A stretch of DNA of 64,000 nt from Pyronema omphalodes (Eukaryota; Ascomycota; Pezizomycetes; Pezizales; Pyronemataceae): contig JAJJXM010000033.1 in the NCBI GenBank assembly GCA_024516155.1, positions 557,652-621,651 on the forward strand. Direction: 5' to 3'. Each line of letters starts with the position of its first letter. Position 1 is the stretch's first letter. A program made the translations under genes and the position numbers. Below, in pieces: positions 37,864 to 51,542 of the stretch. The notes beneath the pieces are model-generated. The model saw only the letters and a program-made list of their open reading frames with translations. It was not told where the DNA came from and ran no database searches.

Positions 37864-40800
37864 CTTCTTGACAGCTTCGCGACGTCACTCAAGGCGGGGT
37901 GTTGTGGGGGTATCGTCGGGACTGTGAGCTTGCTTCGAGGGCAGCTTGTCGAGATGCGGCTTTTTCGAGGGCAACTTATCAGGCGCGTTGATATTGAATT
38001 CTCTGGGCTATAATTCCTCTCTTGTTGATGATTGTTTCTCTGGTGTGGTCTCTGTCGCTCCTCGTCGATGTGATGATGTTGTGGTGTTGAATCTTGGTTT
38101 GTGTTCTTCCCAGCTCTCGATGCTCGGTGCTACTGCTACTGCTGCTGTATCAAGCGTACTAAGCCTCCCCTCCAATAAAAGATGCGTTTCCCCTCCATAG
38201 CACGTGCACCATCGTATTTGAAGTATCAAGAGGAGGAGGGAGAGGGAGAGGGATGAGACAATGAGAGGATGAATTACTGTAAATATTTAGGATTACAAGG
38301 TTTTTGTTGTGAGAGCTCTGTTACTAGGTTGCAGGTACAAGAAAACATAGGTATCTCCAAGTGACAGACAGTCCAACCAGGTCAGTTGAGGCCGATAAAG
38401 CAAGATATCAATTTTAATCAAAGACTTTCTGAGCGACCGTTTTCAATGTCTAACTCTCATCAAAATACTCCTGCCACCTCTGAAACCGTTTCTTGGATCA
38501 AATTATGTTTCTCCAGAAAACCGGACTATGCGGCTCAAATGAGGGGTCGCATTCTGAGACAACCACATGTCTCTGATTACTTGAGCAGAGCAAGCAAGTA
38601 TAGCGAAATGACGCACTGATCCGATCTGCATCTGAGTACATAAAATGAGTCTCCAAAATTAGGGTTTCAGTAAATATAAACACCATCGTGATGAGTATTT
38701 GTATAGGGCTTTAGATTTGCATTTCAACACCGGACCGAGATCTTTCAACTGTCAAATATGCATGCATCCGCCTACCCATGATCCTTTTCTGGATTCTCGA
38801 ACACTTGCAAGCCACTTGTCAACAGTCGGCGGTTATCCATCGTTAGACTACTGACTACCGACTACCGCGCTGTCCGGATACATCCGTCGAACATCCATGG
38901 AACCCAAAGGAGCGATCGAAGAACAAACTTCAAAAAGCACACGATCGTGGTTTCGCGACAAGTTTCCTCTAGCTTCGGATATGAAGGCCTCTGATTGGTT
39001 TAGAGTCCTTTAGATCCTTCGGATGACGGAAAACGAACGACAATGGTGAGGTGCCTGGTGAAAGCCCACCCCCGCACGGTCTCCATCCGTCAGGACTCAG
39101 TTCTGATCGCAAACTGACGGGCTAGGAGCTGGGATCGCTTATTTCATAGCGTAGTTAAATACTTCCAGAAGCTGGCTGGAATGGATTTGTAAAGAAGAAA
39201 AAGAGAGGAGCGAGCGTTAGTGTAAATTCGCCGAGGGATCGAAGCACGACCGGTCAATGCGATACAGATGGGAGATGTCAAGACGCTTGGAAGTCTGGGT
39301 TATTTTTTTTACACTGAATCTGGGAGATCTGATGCGGATATCTATCCGGAATTTGAGAGATAGATTGAACATATGTAATCATGATGTTGCATGTTCTGGA
39401 ACATCTCTGAGTTTGAACGGGCTAAGGAAATGCTATAGATCAAGTTCTTTGAATTTTCAACGGAGCCCATATGATGTTCCCGGCAGACAATGAGCGACGC
39501 ATTCTGTTTTATGAGCAAAAGCCAGTTAAACTAATCGATACCTCAGTGTTCTGCTCGAATACACATAATTAGCATTTAAACAGACAAGAGCCTCGACTTT
39601 CAAGCCACCATCACAACAACTCACTCACTCATCCACAGCATCCGGCACTGCAGCCAAACTATAGCTCGCCCCAATATCAAACTATCCACTATCCTCTATC
39701 AACGCCTCAAACAGAACTCCTTACATCGTCTTAATCTCGTTGTTGGCTTGTCTTATCAATACCATCCGTTAATCAATATCCCAACCATCCAAAATCACTC
39801 CGACTTCCTCCGTCCGTGTCATTCTGTCCTCATCAATTGTACCTTCGTGACAAAACCTGCAAATTTCCCAAACTATCCAAGTAATAAACAAACGTCTTTC
39901 CTATAAAATCATCCTCTGATTGTGATTCAAATTTCAATCGCCACTCAACCTTGTACCAAACTCCGCTGCCATCAAATTAATTGTTGGACTTCAAGGCATC
40001 GCCAGATGAGCAACATGACTGCTGTTCAACAGAAAATTTCTCTAATATTAAACCAGGCTTGCAAAAATACAACTTAATTCTTCTGAGGGGCTTTTGCGTT
40101 AGATTCTGTCTTCACAACGCTTACGGTAGTATATGACTTGGGTCATATACGAGTGATAACCTATGATTAATATTCTTCGGATCTTTGGCCTGGCAGGAAA
40201 CAAATTAGAGCAAAGGTCTACAATGCCATTGGATACACTAAAATGAGTTTACAATGCCAGTACATAGGCTACTGAATTTCATAATTCCCAACAACCCACA
40301 TCAAAAAATAATATTGCTTAATCTGTGACTGAGAATGCTTTCTCCGGACGCATGTCTCTTCACAACAAGCACTTCTCCGCACGACCAACGCGTCTTGATT
40401 TTGTAGTTATAAGTCTATAGGGTTCTTTTTATTAAATCCACACTATTTCTGTTAATCTCATACTCATATGAGTGTGCTGTTTAATTCACGTGTGCGACAC
40501 ATAGGCGACGTTTAGAGTACTTGTGCGCGCCAGGGCTCATTCTATCAGCCCCTTGTTAGCCATGGAAAAGGATTAAAAAATTTCTTTTTTTGTGAGGTGG
40601 GTATTTGAAACCTATTGGGTATTTTAAACCCGATTCAGCGCATCCACTGGCAATATTCGCATCATGACACTGATACTGCTTTTGTTGGCAATGTCACATG
40701 GCGGCATCTAATCGGCATGAACATATTGGGAGAAGCTTCCAGTGGCTGGCAAATGGGTTTGAATTTGGATCTGTAGTAAACTCAATTCTAAAGCTTGGAA

Positions 40801-43800
40801 ATTGCACCACAGTTCACCCCCCCCCCCCCCCCCGCCTCATGAAGTCCGCCTTCTCCAAGTCTGACATCACCGATCCCAGCGCTCATCTCCAGCATCCTTA
40901 TAAATTGTTCTAAAATCACCAATTCGTAACTCAAAAATCGATACAGATTCCGGACAGATCCAGAAACTGAAGATGCTTACCGACTTGATATCATATCGCC
41001 GGAGTCTAGACATTATCAAGATTCAACTACTACTACCTACCACCTACCAAAACATCTATAAATCCATAATAAAAGCCTTAACACAACCAACCTGCTAAGA
41101 TATTCAGAAAAGTTATCATTCACAACAAGCTACACTTATGAAACTCCAAAGCCCGAGGTAACGAAATTATCTCCAATGTCACTCTCATCAGAGAGTAGAA
41201 CAGGATTGGATTCTATCTATCATTCATTCGTGTGAACTATATATATATAACCACGTATTCTATGGGAGATTAACCGAGGGGAAATTATTAGAGAGAGCCG
41301 TAATTGTTTAACTGCAAAACTCTGGAGTCTCGAACGAAGGTAATTGGCCTTTTTCTTGCATCAAATGAATTGACGAAGAGATGTTATGGACTCGAATGTT
41401 TGGCCATTTTGAGGAGCACTGGTAGGACATGGTTCAGATGTCTTAGAAAACTGATAGTTGACACTGTAGGAGGTGTTTGGATGTAAATCATGTTGAGGCA
41501 CTGATATATGGATTAAAAGATGCGATTGTGTCGGTTTAGTTAGTAGGATTCTGAGGGGAAGAAGATATTTATGATACACGCCGGGTTACAGTTGTCGTTG
41601 TGGATGCACTCCCGTGTCTTTTGGGAACAGAATCCGAGATTCCGAGGTAATGCACATCAAATATGATCTCTGTATTTCTACTTAACATGGTATGTGGTAC
41701 TTTGAAGTTCTTATAACTTATGGAAAGCTGCGCAAATATTTCTGTAGTGAATCCTGTTTTTTCTGAGAGTGAAAAGAGATTGCAATTCTGAAATCATAGT
41801 AGACACAGAAACGTTCTTAAGAAGCGTCAAAGGAGTATTGTAATTACAGCGCTAATAGGGCGACTAGCTTATCCATTGTACTTTCCCAGTGCCGGCGCAC
41901 CTCTGGGCTCTGGATTATAAGTTGAACCCCTCAAAGATGTACGTCTATTACAGACAAACAATAATTCCTCAATGTCTACGGAAAGACGGTGTTGCAAACT
42001 CCTGCGGGACCTTTCCCGAGGTGTCAAGGTAGGTACACCAGAAAGGGACGAGGGAAGATATTGGATCAACATTAGCTGATTAGACATAAAAACTGAGAAA
42101 TACAGGATAAATATATTTATATACCTATAGTAGATACGATTATGTTGTATGTGTATGTGACTTGATAGGACCCGCGTTATTGTCGAGGTTGCAAGGGGTA
42201 TTGTACTCTATATTTTTGCTTGATATGAGTGATAATGCATGATACCATACCCTAGCGTAAGTATAATTCTATGTATGTGTTGAATGAAAGATGAAAAAGA
42301 TAACCTTAATTTTAGGTCGTATTTGAGGGATGTGAAGAATGAGGCCAAATTCAATACTCTTAATGTCAAATCAACGCAGGATTGGACTGCCGTGGGAAGT
42401 ATTCAATAAAACCGACGTCGGATATGTATGCTCAGTGCTGGAGTCGGAAAATCAATGTCTACATATTTATCTAGTATTTACAGATTTTTGCGAAGCATAA
42501 CGGATTGTGTTGATTAATCCTGGAGATGCTGATAAAGATCTGTGCCATGATATCTATTTCTTGCTTCTTCTGGATACAGGCAATACCGGCTATTGAAGAG
42601 ATTTGCAATTTTTTTGTTGTTTTTTGTATATAGAAAATTCATTAGTTGTTAAAGATTTATCTGTTGTCTTGTGTATTGTTTATCGTTATTGGATTGTCAA
42701 ACTGATTGAGGAATGTTTTAGTAACAGACCATTTTTAGTGGTTAGTCCAGTGAAAAGAAGTTGGGTGCCTTTTGTAATTATGGACCCATAATACAGTAGA
42801 AGACCGCAGAAAACTACGACTCTCACAGGAAGCCCTCTAAGACAAGCCTCTTCCCTTATTGTTCTTTCTCAACCCAGCCAGCTCACCCTTGAAGGCTTCA
42901 ATCCGCCAATCCTGGTCTTTTTCTGCACTATAATTTCGAATTTCAAGATGTGATACACCGGTATTGTTTGTTTCCATCTCTTAGAACTTGAAACTCTACC
43001 GATTTGAATTATCAATTCTGAATTTCCTGATACCTCGACACGTGTGACTCACGGGATGTGAGCCGTTATCTCGATCATCAAGAATCTTGATGCATAAGGA
43101 ATGCATGCTGCTCAATGAATTTATTCCGTTTGTCATAATTTACAGTCAGTTATGTCTGCTGGAATTCAACAGCTGCATTTCATTCCCGTTATGTGCTAGG
43201 GCTTGCCGCTTGCTAAATTAGCGAGAGATCGGTATTACCGGCGCCGTTTTGATTCTTTTGACAGGGTGCGGGTCCAAGTTCGGGTTGGCTTACATTGTGA
43301 GACAAGTCTATGTCAAATTTTATAGCGGCGCTGAGTATTTCGATGAAAACGCGGAAAAGAGGAATTATGAAAGTGGACATACCAAAATCCTTACCGGATG
43401 TACGAGTGATACTTGTATTGAAGGTCTTATTGTTATGTTACATATTAGAAACATGCCCAAAATTGGTTACGTCGTTGATGCTTCTGGGGCACACATTTTT
43501 ATTGTTTTAAGATTAAACCGGAAATGATACACGCATTTTAGTTCCTGTGCTGTCACTAACAATCTTTTTTCTCAGCAACTATTAAAAAGATATGATTTTG
43601 TAGAAACACTAGTCTCACTCGCGGCGAACAATCTATATCATTGCTATCTCCGGTATCTATCTGATGAGTGTCTAAAGGAGCCCGTCATAGAGTTGGGCAG
43701 ATTCCTAATAGTCGTTCTAGGTATACAGCCGCAGTCGACATGTATATAGACTTGCGAGTACCAAAAAGGTAAATGTTTTCTGAATTCAAGTCATAAAGGA

Positions 43801-46800
43801 GGCTAGTGATAAAAAAGTTGCTACCCAAACACAGTGTTTGAAGACATTTTCCGAGCTGCTATTACCGAATCATGTGGATTACCAAGACGCTTCGAAAGGT
43901 CATCCTCGGTCATGCTTAACGGCCAACAGTCACTTTCGTGCCTTAACTTCATACCTTAGTGAATCCTTAACCATGGATGTCTCGGCCGTTAATTTCAGTA
44001 TATTACGTCGAGAAACTTTGAAAATTCCTGACTAATTGATATTATGAGGCTTTGTTTGCAACAAATATGTCAAGCCTGCTAGTTATCCAATAATCAAATG
44101 CTAATATAAAGTTTTAGAGTGAGAATAGAGCACGTAAAAGTTAACGTCGGTCACACGACAGTAACTACGGAAGATTATTTTACCGTGTAGTAGTCAAGAG
44201 AGGCGGAATTGGTATAAGGCCTTCTGAATTGGAGACAAAAATGGCTGAAATGCGTAAACGAGATTTTCGAGAAGGCACTTATATGGAGGGACAGGAGGAT
44301 TATGTCGTTGTCTGGAGGAGGAGGGGAGAAGGGGCAGATAAAAGATGAGTGATGATTGATGTCGCCGGAACAGCGGCATAGGGCAATAAGTTTTACCTGC
44401 TGTATGGGATACGAGTTTCCGAGATTTGAAGATTTCTGGATGTAATTGCTCAGTTGAGGGTAATTTAAGAATGGACTGAAGAAGTTGTGCAATAGGGAAC
44501 GGATACCCCTAAACAATAATACCAGATGATGATAAATACTGAAGATCTCTGAGCTATTGATGCCTTTAAACTTCCTACAGGCATGACGTTGTAGATCGAG
44601 TGTAGCGTGAGCGTGCGTGAAGCTAGCTATGTTCGATAGGGAAGCTAGAGATGAGCTTATTTGTAATGCCGAGAAATCCGCAAGATGTGTTGTCGAAGCC
44701 GGTAGGCAGAGCCGGTACGCCGATCGCTGATGATCGTTGGTAGCTGCCCGGCGGATTGACCAACTTGAGGAGATTCCGGAGGGCTTTGAATGCATGGAAT
44801 TCCGTGAAGATATTTGCAGAAAATGGCTATCCTGGCGGCTCGTGAAGTAAGCTAGTGATAATTCATGAAATCCAAGATGATGGAGATGGAGATACAGGTT
44901 GTGGCTTGTCCAGCCTTTGGCTTTATTCCTGTAGAATCACGACACACTCTTAGTGCCCAGCAATCAATGAGAGTTCCACCTACTCTCCACCTTTCATGGT
45001 TTTATTTGCTCCGACCTTTAACACACCATTTAACGGATGATATTTACTGACCAAACTCTGAACTTCAAAATTAGGTCGCTTCATGGTGCGTTTTGAATCT
45101 GTGCTCAGACCACGCAGTTTCGAGAATTCGCCGAGATTGAGGGGTCTTTGGAGCATATCCAACGAAGAGCATCTATTATGAGAGCTCGAAAGAAACGAGC
45201 TTCCAGTGAGAAGTTTATGCTGTGACCGCAACTCATCATTACCTGGAATGGGCGCGAGACAAGGAAGGGTCTTCGGGGCTGTGGGGTTTCTGCACACCTG
45301 AATAAGCGGGTATTATGGAAGCAGTACGCTCGGTCTCACGCATTGCAAACATCACTGCTGACCAAAACACCGTGAACTCGGCGGTAGCTTGTAGTTCGAC
45401 GAACGTCGGATGGTCCTTATTTTTGAAACGAAAGTCTACAGTTACCGACGGAATTCTTGAATATGCTCGGAAGTTTGTACCAGATATCAACACCACACCA
45501 CGGGCTCCTCAGGCGACTCCCGATTACATGGACCCTGAAGGATATCGTCGCAGTTTGATTACTCCAGCTTCCGACTACCTGGTTGCCCGTGATCCCCACA
45601 AAAACGACGCGTCTAACATGTGACATACGTCATGCAAACGCGAGAAACAGCGCGTCGATTATTTACCGTCCTTGCTTCACTTATGTACCAACGCGCGTCA
45701 ATGATATCCCGATGGACGCCTTCGATCACCGTTTTGGCATTTTCACAATGTACATAAAAGCCACAGCCCGCTCTCAAAATGAAGCTTATGCTCTCACGAC
45801 ACACGACTACAATATTAATCACAATCGCTGAGATGTTCGAGATTGCAGATCACGTCAACATTACCGTCAACGTTGCCGGTGTGGAGTAAATGCGCTGGAT
45901 AATGCGATGATAAACGTCTTTTCGGAATGGCACAATGGTATGTACCGGGAGAAAATAGCAATAAGCCTTCTGCGAACCTTCCTTCGGCTGCCATAATTCC
46001 CTAATGCGCACCATCAACCCTGTCGAACCGTGGTGGGTTTTTCCGACCACTACCGCCGGTCTCATCACATCATAGCGCAGTTCTCACCAACCAACATCGC
46101 GACACCGGCCTCCCCGAAAGCGAAAAAGGCAACGCGAAAGAATCCAAAGAGCCAGCGACAGAAGTTACCCTCGATGCTCCAAAGATGAAACGCTGTCTAA
46201 GCTCCAAGGCTGAGTTGTGGCCGCTTCCATAACAGTAAGAGATGAAAGGTTACAAGCCACCGCCATATTTCAAGCCTTCATCGTCTGTGATGAGGGTCTT
46301 ATCAGCCGGCGTCAATTGGCTTACTGAGAAAATCCGCGCATTACAGTAATCATATTAATTGCGGAAACATGCAATTATGGACTCGGTGAAAAGATCAATG
46401 CCGATTACTATTCTTGTGATTATCTTTTCGTGGATACAATCAATTCCTACTCACCCCGGGATCCCCGGACTTCAAAGCCGATATTGGACGATGAACTACT
46501 GGCGAACAACAACTGCATCACTGCCACATTTTTCAGCGCCCCGACGGAAGCATGCGGCATCGAGCTCTGCTGCTGCCTCTTCTGCAACGCTCATTAGCTC
46601 TGCCGAGCACTGACCTGTGCGGCAGTTCGTTGCGGCGAAATGTATGGCTGGACGAGGTTAGGGTTGGTTGTCTCCGCCGATCACCATATCATGTTGTTGA
46701 CAGGTTCTCCGGGTTCTCAGTGATCTAACTCATGTCATCGAGTTTTTCGCCAATCGATTATCAGGATAAAGAAGGACGGCCTCATTCTGCATCTGCCACC

Positions 46801-47113
46801 ATCATTTATGGCCATAGCTGATTACTATCCCCAATTGCTCAGGCTAAGAACGAAGAAGAAAAAAAGTTAGCTCAGACCTTCGAAATTGGGACCCCCAAAA
46901 ACACCGCCGACCACCACGAAAGCCAAAGATACAGACCCCTGCCTACCGCCTCCCGCCGCTAACGTTTTTTTCCCGCCGACATAAGAACTCTTTTATCCCC
47001 ACGAAAAAAAGCTCAGCTCAGCTCCTGCGAAAGTTGATATCGAGTATCTCCGCAACCCTTGCAGCTCCCTATCTCAAAATCCCCGAAGAAAATCGCGAGT
47101 CGAAGCATCCGAA
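37864..47113. other. Gene-poor region between VPS9 and glutaredoxin
   Basis: About 9.2 kb with no gene I can support. The left end (to about 38.3 kb) is the presumed VPS9 promoter and leader. A 17-bp poly-C tract is at 40817-40833. Frames that look slightly more protein-like occur at 43249-43527 (+, 92 codons), 44175-44795 (-, 206 codons), 45315-45623 (+, 102 codons) and 45850-46068 (-, 72 codons). None carries a motif I recognise and none could be extended by plausible splicing. They may be relics of genes or mobile elements. The last 150 bp before 47114 are the likely glutaredoxin promoter/leader. Confidence 0.5.
40817..40833. repeat. Poly-C tract, 17 bp
   Basis: Uninterrupted run of 17 C on the + strand. 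Confidence 0.95.
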
Positions 47114-47674
47114 ATGATCGCCCAACGACGAACCCGTTCTTTCCTCCTCGCTTTCTCGTTACTTCTTATCGCCGGCCTATACCTTACCCTAGCACATAGC
47201 ACCCCCCGCTCAGCAAACTACCTCCACCAGCTCCGCTCTGTTGCTTCATCTGAGCAATCGACCGAATTAACGAAGCTTACCGACAAATACCCAATTATCA
47301 TCTTCAGCAAGAGCTATTGCCCCTACTCGACAAAAGCGAAAGCTATCCTGACGGAGAAATACCGAATTGTTCCCGAACCTCTGATCGTCGAGATTGATAA
47401 ACATCCCAAGGGTTTGGAGCTTCAAGACGCATTGGAGAAGGCTACGGGAAGAAGAACGGTGCCGGTAAGTTTTGTCTTTAGAAGGAGGGACCAGGAGGAG
47501 GATAGGACAGAGGACATAGGCTAATGTGTTTTATAACAGAATATCTTAGTCAACGGAAGATCAATCGGAGGCTGCGACGATATCAAGGATCTTGACGCTT
47601 TGGGAAGACTACCGGATACCATCAGGAATTACGGAGGTAGCAAGGTTCAGCAGGTGTTTGTGCTGAAGCAGTAA
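47114..47674 (+). CDS. Membrane-anchored glutaredoxin, Grx6/Grx7-like (CPYS)
   Basis: Thiol oxidoreductase of the early secretory pathway, 161 residues. Exons are 47114-47464 and 47540-47674; the 75-bp phase-0 intron has a GTAAGT donor, a GCTAAT branch-like site and an ACAG acceptor. Residues 1-8 are basic and 9-27 form one hydrophobic segment (LLAFSLLLIAGLYLTL), which fits a type II signal anchor facing the ER/Golgi lumen. The glutaredoxin fold starts near 50 and has the active site C69-P-Y-S72, with a single Cys as in the monothiol yeast Grx7. Also visible are the cis-Pro motif TVP (115-117, at the splice junction) and GGCDD (127-131), both glutathione-binding elements. Fungal Grx6/7 proteins act in the cis-Golgi/ER in oxidative stress defence. 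It is convergent with the P450 gene 1.8 kb away. Confidence 0.93.
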
Positions 47675-49477
47675 ACAAGCTCGGGATCGGCGTGACTGGT
47701 CGAGGGTAGACGAGGTCGATGAGTCGAGCGAGCGGGAGAATTTACCAGAGCTGGGGCAGGGGGGAAGTTGGCGAGTGCAGTACGGAGTCGACACTATGAA
47801 AAAGTGAAGGAGAATTGAGTTAACTCCGGCGGGCCCGACGAACGTTTCGTCGGCTTATGTCCAGTGGGGGTTTTATCCAGTCGACTGGGCTTCGACTGGG
47901 ACATTGTGGGCGCTGAGGAAAGTCAGCTAATGGGAGCAGATTATAGAGGATATGGCGTTTTTGTTTTGGTGTTTTAGAGCGATCATTAATGTTTTGTTTA
48001 TGTCTTTGGGGAGTATAGTTGGAGAAGCAGAGAACCAGCGAGCTTAATGATGTGAGAGCGGGGCAGTGCCTTACGGAGCCGTCCTTGAGCGAAAAATAAG
48101 AATTAGGAGGGCCTATATGTATATACCACGACAGATGGATTTTCAGAAGGTGCAATTCAATATCCAGGTGTTTTTGGTTATTCTATTGAGAAGCTTCAGC
48201 GAAGTGTCGAGCTATTCATCATTCCTGAAAACAATAATTAATTTATTACAGAGTTGTGTACAATTGTTCAGGGCCTGCGTGCCTTATTAAAGACGAGGTG
48301 CGAAGAAATTGATCCCCAAGAAATAAATTACGGCATGAACTTTGAAGAAGAAATCCATGAGAGAGATGAGGAACAGAAAATGCTTGAAGTTACAGTGGAA
48401 ATACTGTCTCATGAGTGCTTTATTAGAGTGCGCCTTCCCGTCACTGTCTTTCAGCAGGTGATAAAGTTCGTACTCGAACAAATGTGACGGACTAAGAAAA
48501 TGGATAAGGCGTACAAAACAGCCGCTATTGTTCAAAAATATGCTCGACGGGCAGAGTGACTTATGGTGAAAAAACATCAACGTGATATGACATGATGCCC
48601 AGGCGTTTCCGAAATGTCGATGAGTTATTACAGAAATAATGTGAATCTTTGCTTTGACATGTAAGCTGCCCATGCGCCACCATCCGAATGTAAAAACGGG
48701 AAGAAAAAACGGAGGATAAATCACAACTCAAATTCCTGAACGTAAAAACGGGCTGCTGGCAACATCCCTGAAAAAGGGTGGTATCCTTTTTGAGGAGAAT
48801 CAGGAGTGGGCTTGTAAGCGTGAATATGAGAAGAGTGTACTCCCCCCAGCCTAAGAAGGACAGATGGGAGAGAATATCATAATATCAACAGCAAAAACGG
48901 AATTCAAAAAGATGAATACAGAAAGAAAATCGGCGGATAAAACTAGGACAGAAGTAAAGAACAATACTCCAACAGGAAGAAAAGCGGCAAGAGTAAAAGC
49001 AAATCGAGATAAAAAAAGAAGAGACAGAGAGATAAATATTACGATGAAGTGAAATTTGGAAAGATGATACGTGGAAAGGAAGCAAAGCTTGTAAACAGAT
49101 CAATTCGAAATTAAAACCGAAAGAACATATATATTTCTCGCGGATGTATCCATAAATCAATATGTAAACTCATTCACCTGAAAAACCAGAAATAAAAACA
49201 AAAACATGATCGTTATATAATGGATCCGGATATGGCCGTTCACTTAACGCGTGTGAACGCTTTGGAAGAGCTTCCCCGGTACATTTATGTGACTTGGAGT
49301 TGTGAAAGGAGACATGTCATATGAAGCTGAGATTGGTGGGTTCAGTCTCGCTCGCCTATGCGTGAATGGCCTCGGAGGTGTCTTAGTCACTCATGACGGG
49401 TCTAGCAGACGACACGAATTTTACAGTACATAAGCACAATTTATCCCCGATCCACCCCGATCGCCTCCCCTACTGCT
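47675..49477. other. Intergenic region between convergent glutaredoxin and P450 genes
   Basis: Expected to hold both 3' UTRs. Frames at 48254-48487 (+, 77 codons) and 48287-48724 (-, 145 codons) overlap each other and have no recognisable domain. A purine-rich, A-rich block at about 48860-49080 opens a Lys/Arg-rich frame that was not taken as coding. Confidence 0.6.
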
Positions 49478-51442
49478 TCATTCCCTCTTCAAAAATCTCA
49501 CCCGCATCCTCGGCATAGTAAGCGTAAATGTCTGCCAAACAGCCTCCTCAATGTTCCTTCCATCTTCCCCGTCCTCAAACTCTAAATCAAAAGCCAACGC
49601 AATCCTCGCCACTGCAATCCGAAGTTCCATCATGGCTAGCCCCTTCGCAACACACATCTGTGGCCCTACCGAGAACGGCATAAACGCTTTTTTGTCTATT
49701 ATCAACTCTGAAGATTCGGAGGTCCATCGTTCGGGGATGAATTCTTGGGGCCGAAGGAAATAACGGGGGTCTCGATGGAGACTGTGGATGGGAATGCTGA
49801 CTATGACGTCCCGTGGGATGTAGGTACCGGAGATGGTTATGCCTATTTTTGTTGGTAATATGAGTAAAGATTTTGGTAGTAGAGTACTCGGAAAATACCT
49901 TCTTTCGGCGTAATCCTGGTTAGCTCCCCGGGAACACTAGGTTTCAGACGAAGAGTTTCGTTGATGATACCATCAAGAAAGGGGACGTCAGATAACTGGG
50001 AGTAATCGAAATCTGCATCACCGTTCGGGAACTTTTGATCCAGTAAACGCTGGAGTTTCATGTAAACCCCTGGGTTTTTGATCATGAAGTATATGATATG
50101 GGTTAAAGCTGCGGAGACTGTATCACTGTTTATTCATGATTTCCATCAGAAAAGAATGTCCTAGATATGATGGTGTAGATAAACTATTGAAGAGAAGAAA
50201 GTGGAATACGTACCTTCCTGCTATTATCACCAACCTAGAGTCATCATTAATCGCTTCTGCCGGAAGTGACATCGTAAAATCATCCGTCAATAACCACTCC
50301 ATAACATTCCTGGGCTTTCCATCAAACTTCTCGCCCTTCAATGCCTATTAATATCAGCCTACATCCCAGCCAATCCCGTCACATAATTCCCGGCATTAAT
50401 TCAACCTACCTTCCGTTTCTCCTCAAGTTGCTCCCTACACCACTCCCTAAATCCCTTCATTGCGCTCGCAGCACCCGGTATCATATCCAGCAGTCTAACT
50501 ACCCAAGGCACATGCCAAAAAATAGCCAAAAGAAACATACTATCATGAAGTCTTTTTATAGCGTCATGGTATTGACCGGTTTCTAACATTCCCCAGGATT
50601 TACCGAAACTTATTTCTCCCATGATGTCGAAGGAGAGATAGTTACTCCAAGAGGTTGCATCTACTCCTACTCCGTTCTGGGAACGAAGACGAGAGATGAA
50701 GAGGGTGACGAGACAAGTGATTGTGGATCGGTATCTGGATTGCGAGGATATGCTGAAGGCTCGGTCCCATGCTTTGCGGCGGTGGGCATGAAGTTCCTGG
50801 AAACAGCGCGGTGATTAGTGAGAGCACGTGAAGATGTGAGAAGGCTGGAAAAGCAAGAGAAACTGCAGAAAATTGGTGAGTATGGAAATACTAGTAAACC
50901 TCACATACCTTCCCTCTTGACGAATGTAAACTAACATTCGGATCATCCTCATTCATCGCATAATGCATCGCCTTCCAACAACCACTTCTAGCGCCATAAA
51001 TCTCGTACACAGCCTCCACATTCCTAATACTGATCTCCCTCGGTCCTGTTCTAACAAAATCCCCATATTTCTGATGTAGCTGATCCAATTCTTTATAATA
51101 TTGATAGTTTTTCATGCTGAGGTATACCGCGTACCATTTTGTGATTTTTGCTAGGACAGGACCCGGGAAGGAGCGTGTCCGGTGGAAGAAGGCACGGTGT
51201 ATTAAAATACTCAGGAACAAAGTGATACTGAAGATGATGCAAGTAATAACGCAGTGAAGAAAGGGGGACGGAATAGATAAACGAATTAGGAGGTATAAAA
51301 GGGAAAGGAAGGAGAAGACGTAGCATAGAAACAGTGATTTCAACTGGAAATCAATTTCATATGGCAAAATAGCTTGGTGGAATGCTAATCCTGAGGCTAT
51401 TGCGCTAGACGCAAGAAGCGCAGTGGTGTTGCTGATTATCAT
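49478..51442 (-). CDS. Cytochrome P450 monooxygenase (five exons)
   Basis: Microsomal haem-thiolate monooxygenase, 547 residues. Exons: 51442-50909, 50796-50410, 50344-50214, 50125-49899, 49842-49478; introns of 112, 65, 88 and 56 bp, all GT..AG with codons rejoining in frame. The N-terminus has two to three hydrophobic segments (about 7-26, 37-57, 61-85) and a proline hinge SFPGP (91-95). Diagnostic motifs in order: I-helix AGSDT (349-353, completed by splicing), K-helix ETLR (E407, R410), PERW (about 463-466), and the haem loop FSVGPQMCVAKGLA with Cys490 as the axial ligand. The loop follows the fungal FSxGPxxCxGKxLA pattern, except that the Gly two after the Cys is Ala here. An upstream in-frame ATG at 51619 would lie before the TATA-like box, so the start at 51442 (MIISNTT) is preferred. 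The substrate is unknown. No other biosynthetic gene is nearby. Confidence 0.92.
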
Positions 51443-51530
51443 CGCCCTGGATTCAAAGTTAACAGCTGTCTGGGAATTATTGCGTATGGAAGACAGACAG
51501 TGGGTATATGAGGGGAGGGTATTGCGGTGG

Positions 51531-51541
51531 TTATATATATA
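51531..51541 (-). promoter_or_regulatory. TATA-like box of the P450 gene
   Basis: Reads TATATATATAA on the minus strand, about 90 bp before the chosen ATG at 51442. The spacing fits a fungal TATA box with a short leader. Function is inferred from sequence and position only. Confidence 0.5.
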
Positions 51542-51542
51542 G

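Noticed and set aside
44175..44795. 206-codon frame on the minus strand
   Set aside because: Opens with an in-frame Met but is rich in Ser/His/Leu without any motif, and no flanking exon could be fitted.
49478..51442. P450 plus neighbouring genes as a biosynthetic cluster
   Set aside because: No synthase, transferase, transporter or regulator lies nearby; the nearest genes are a glutaredoxin and the tandem array.
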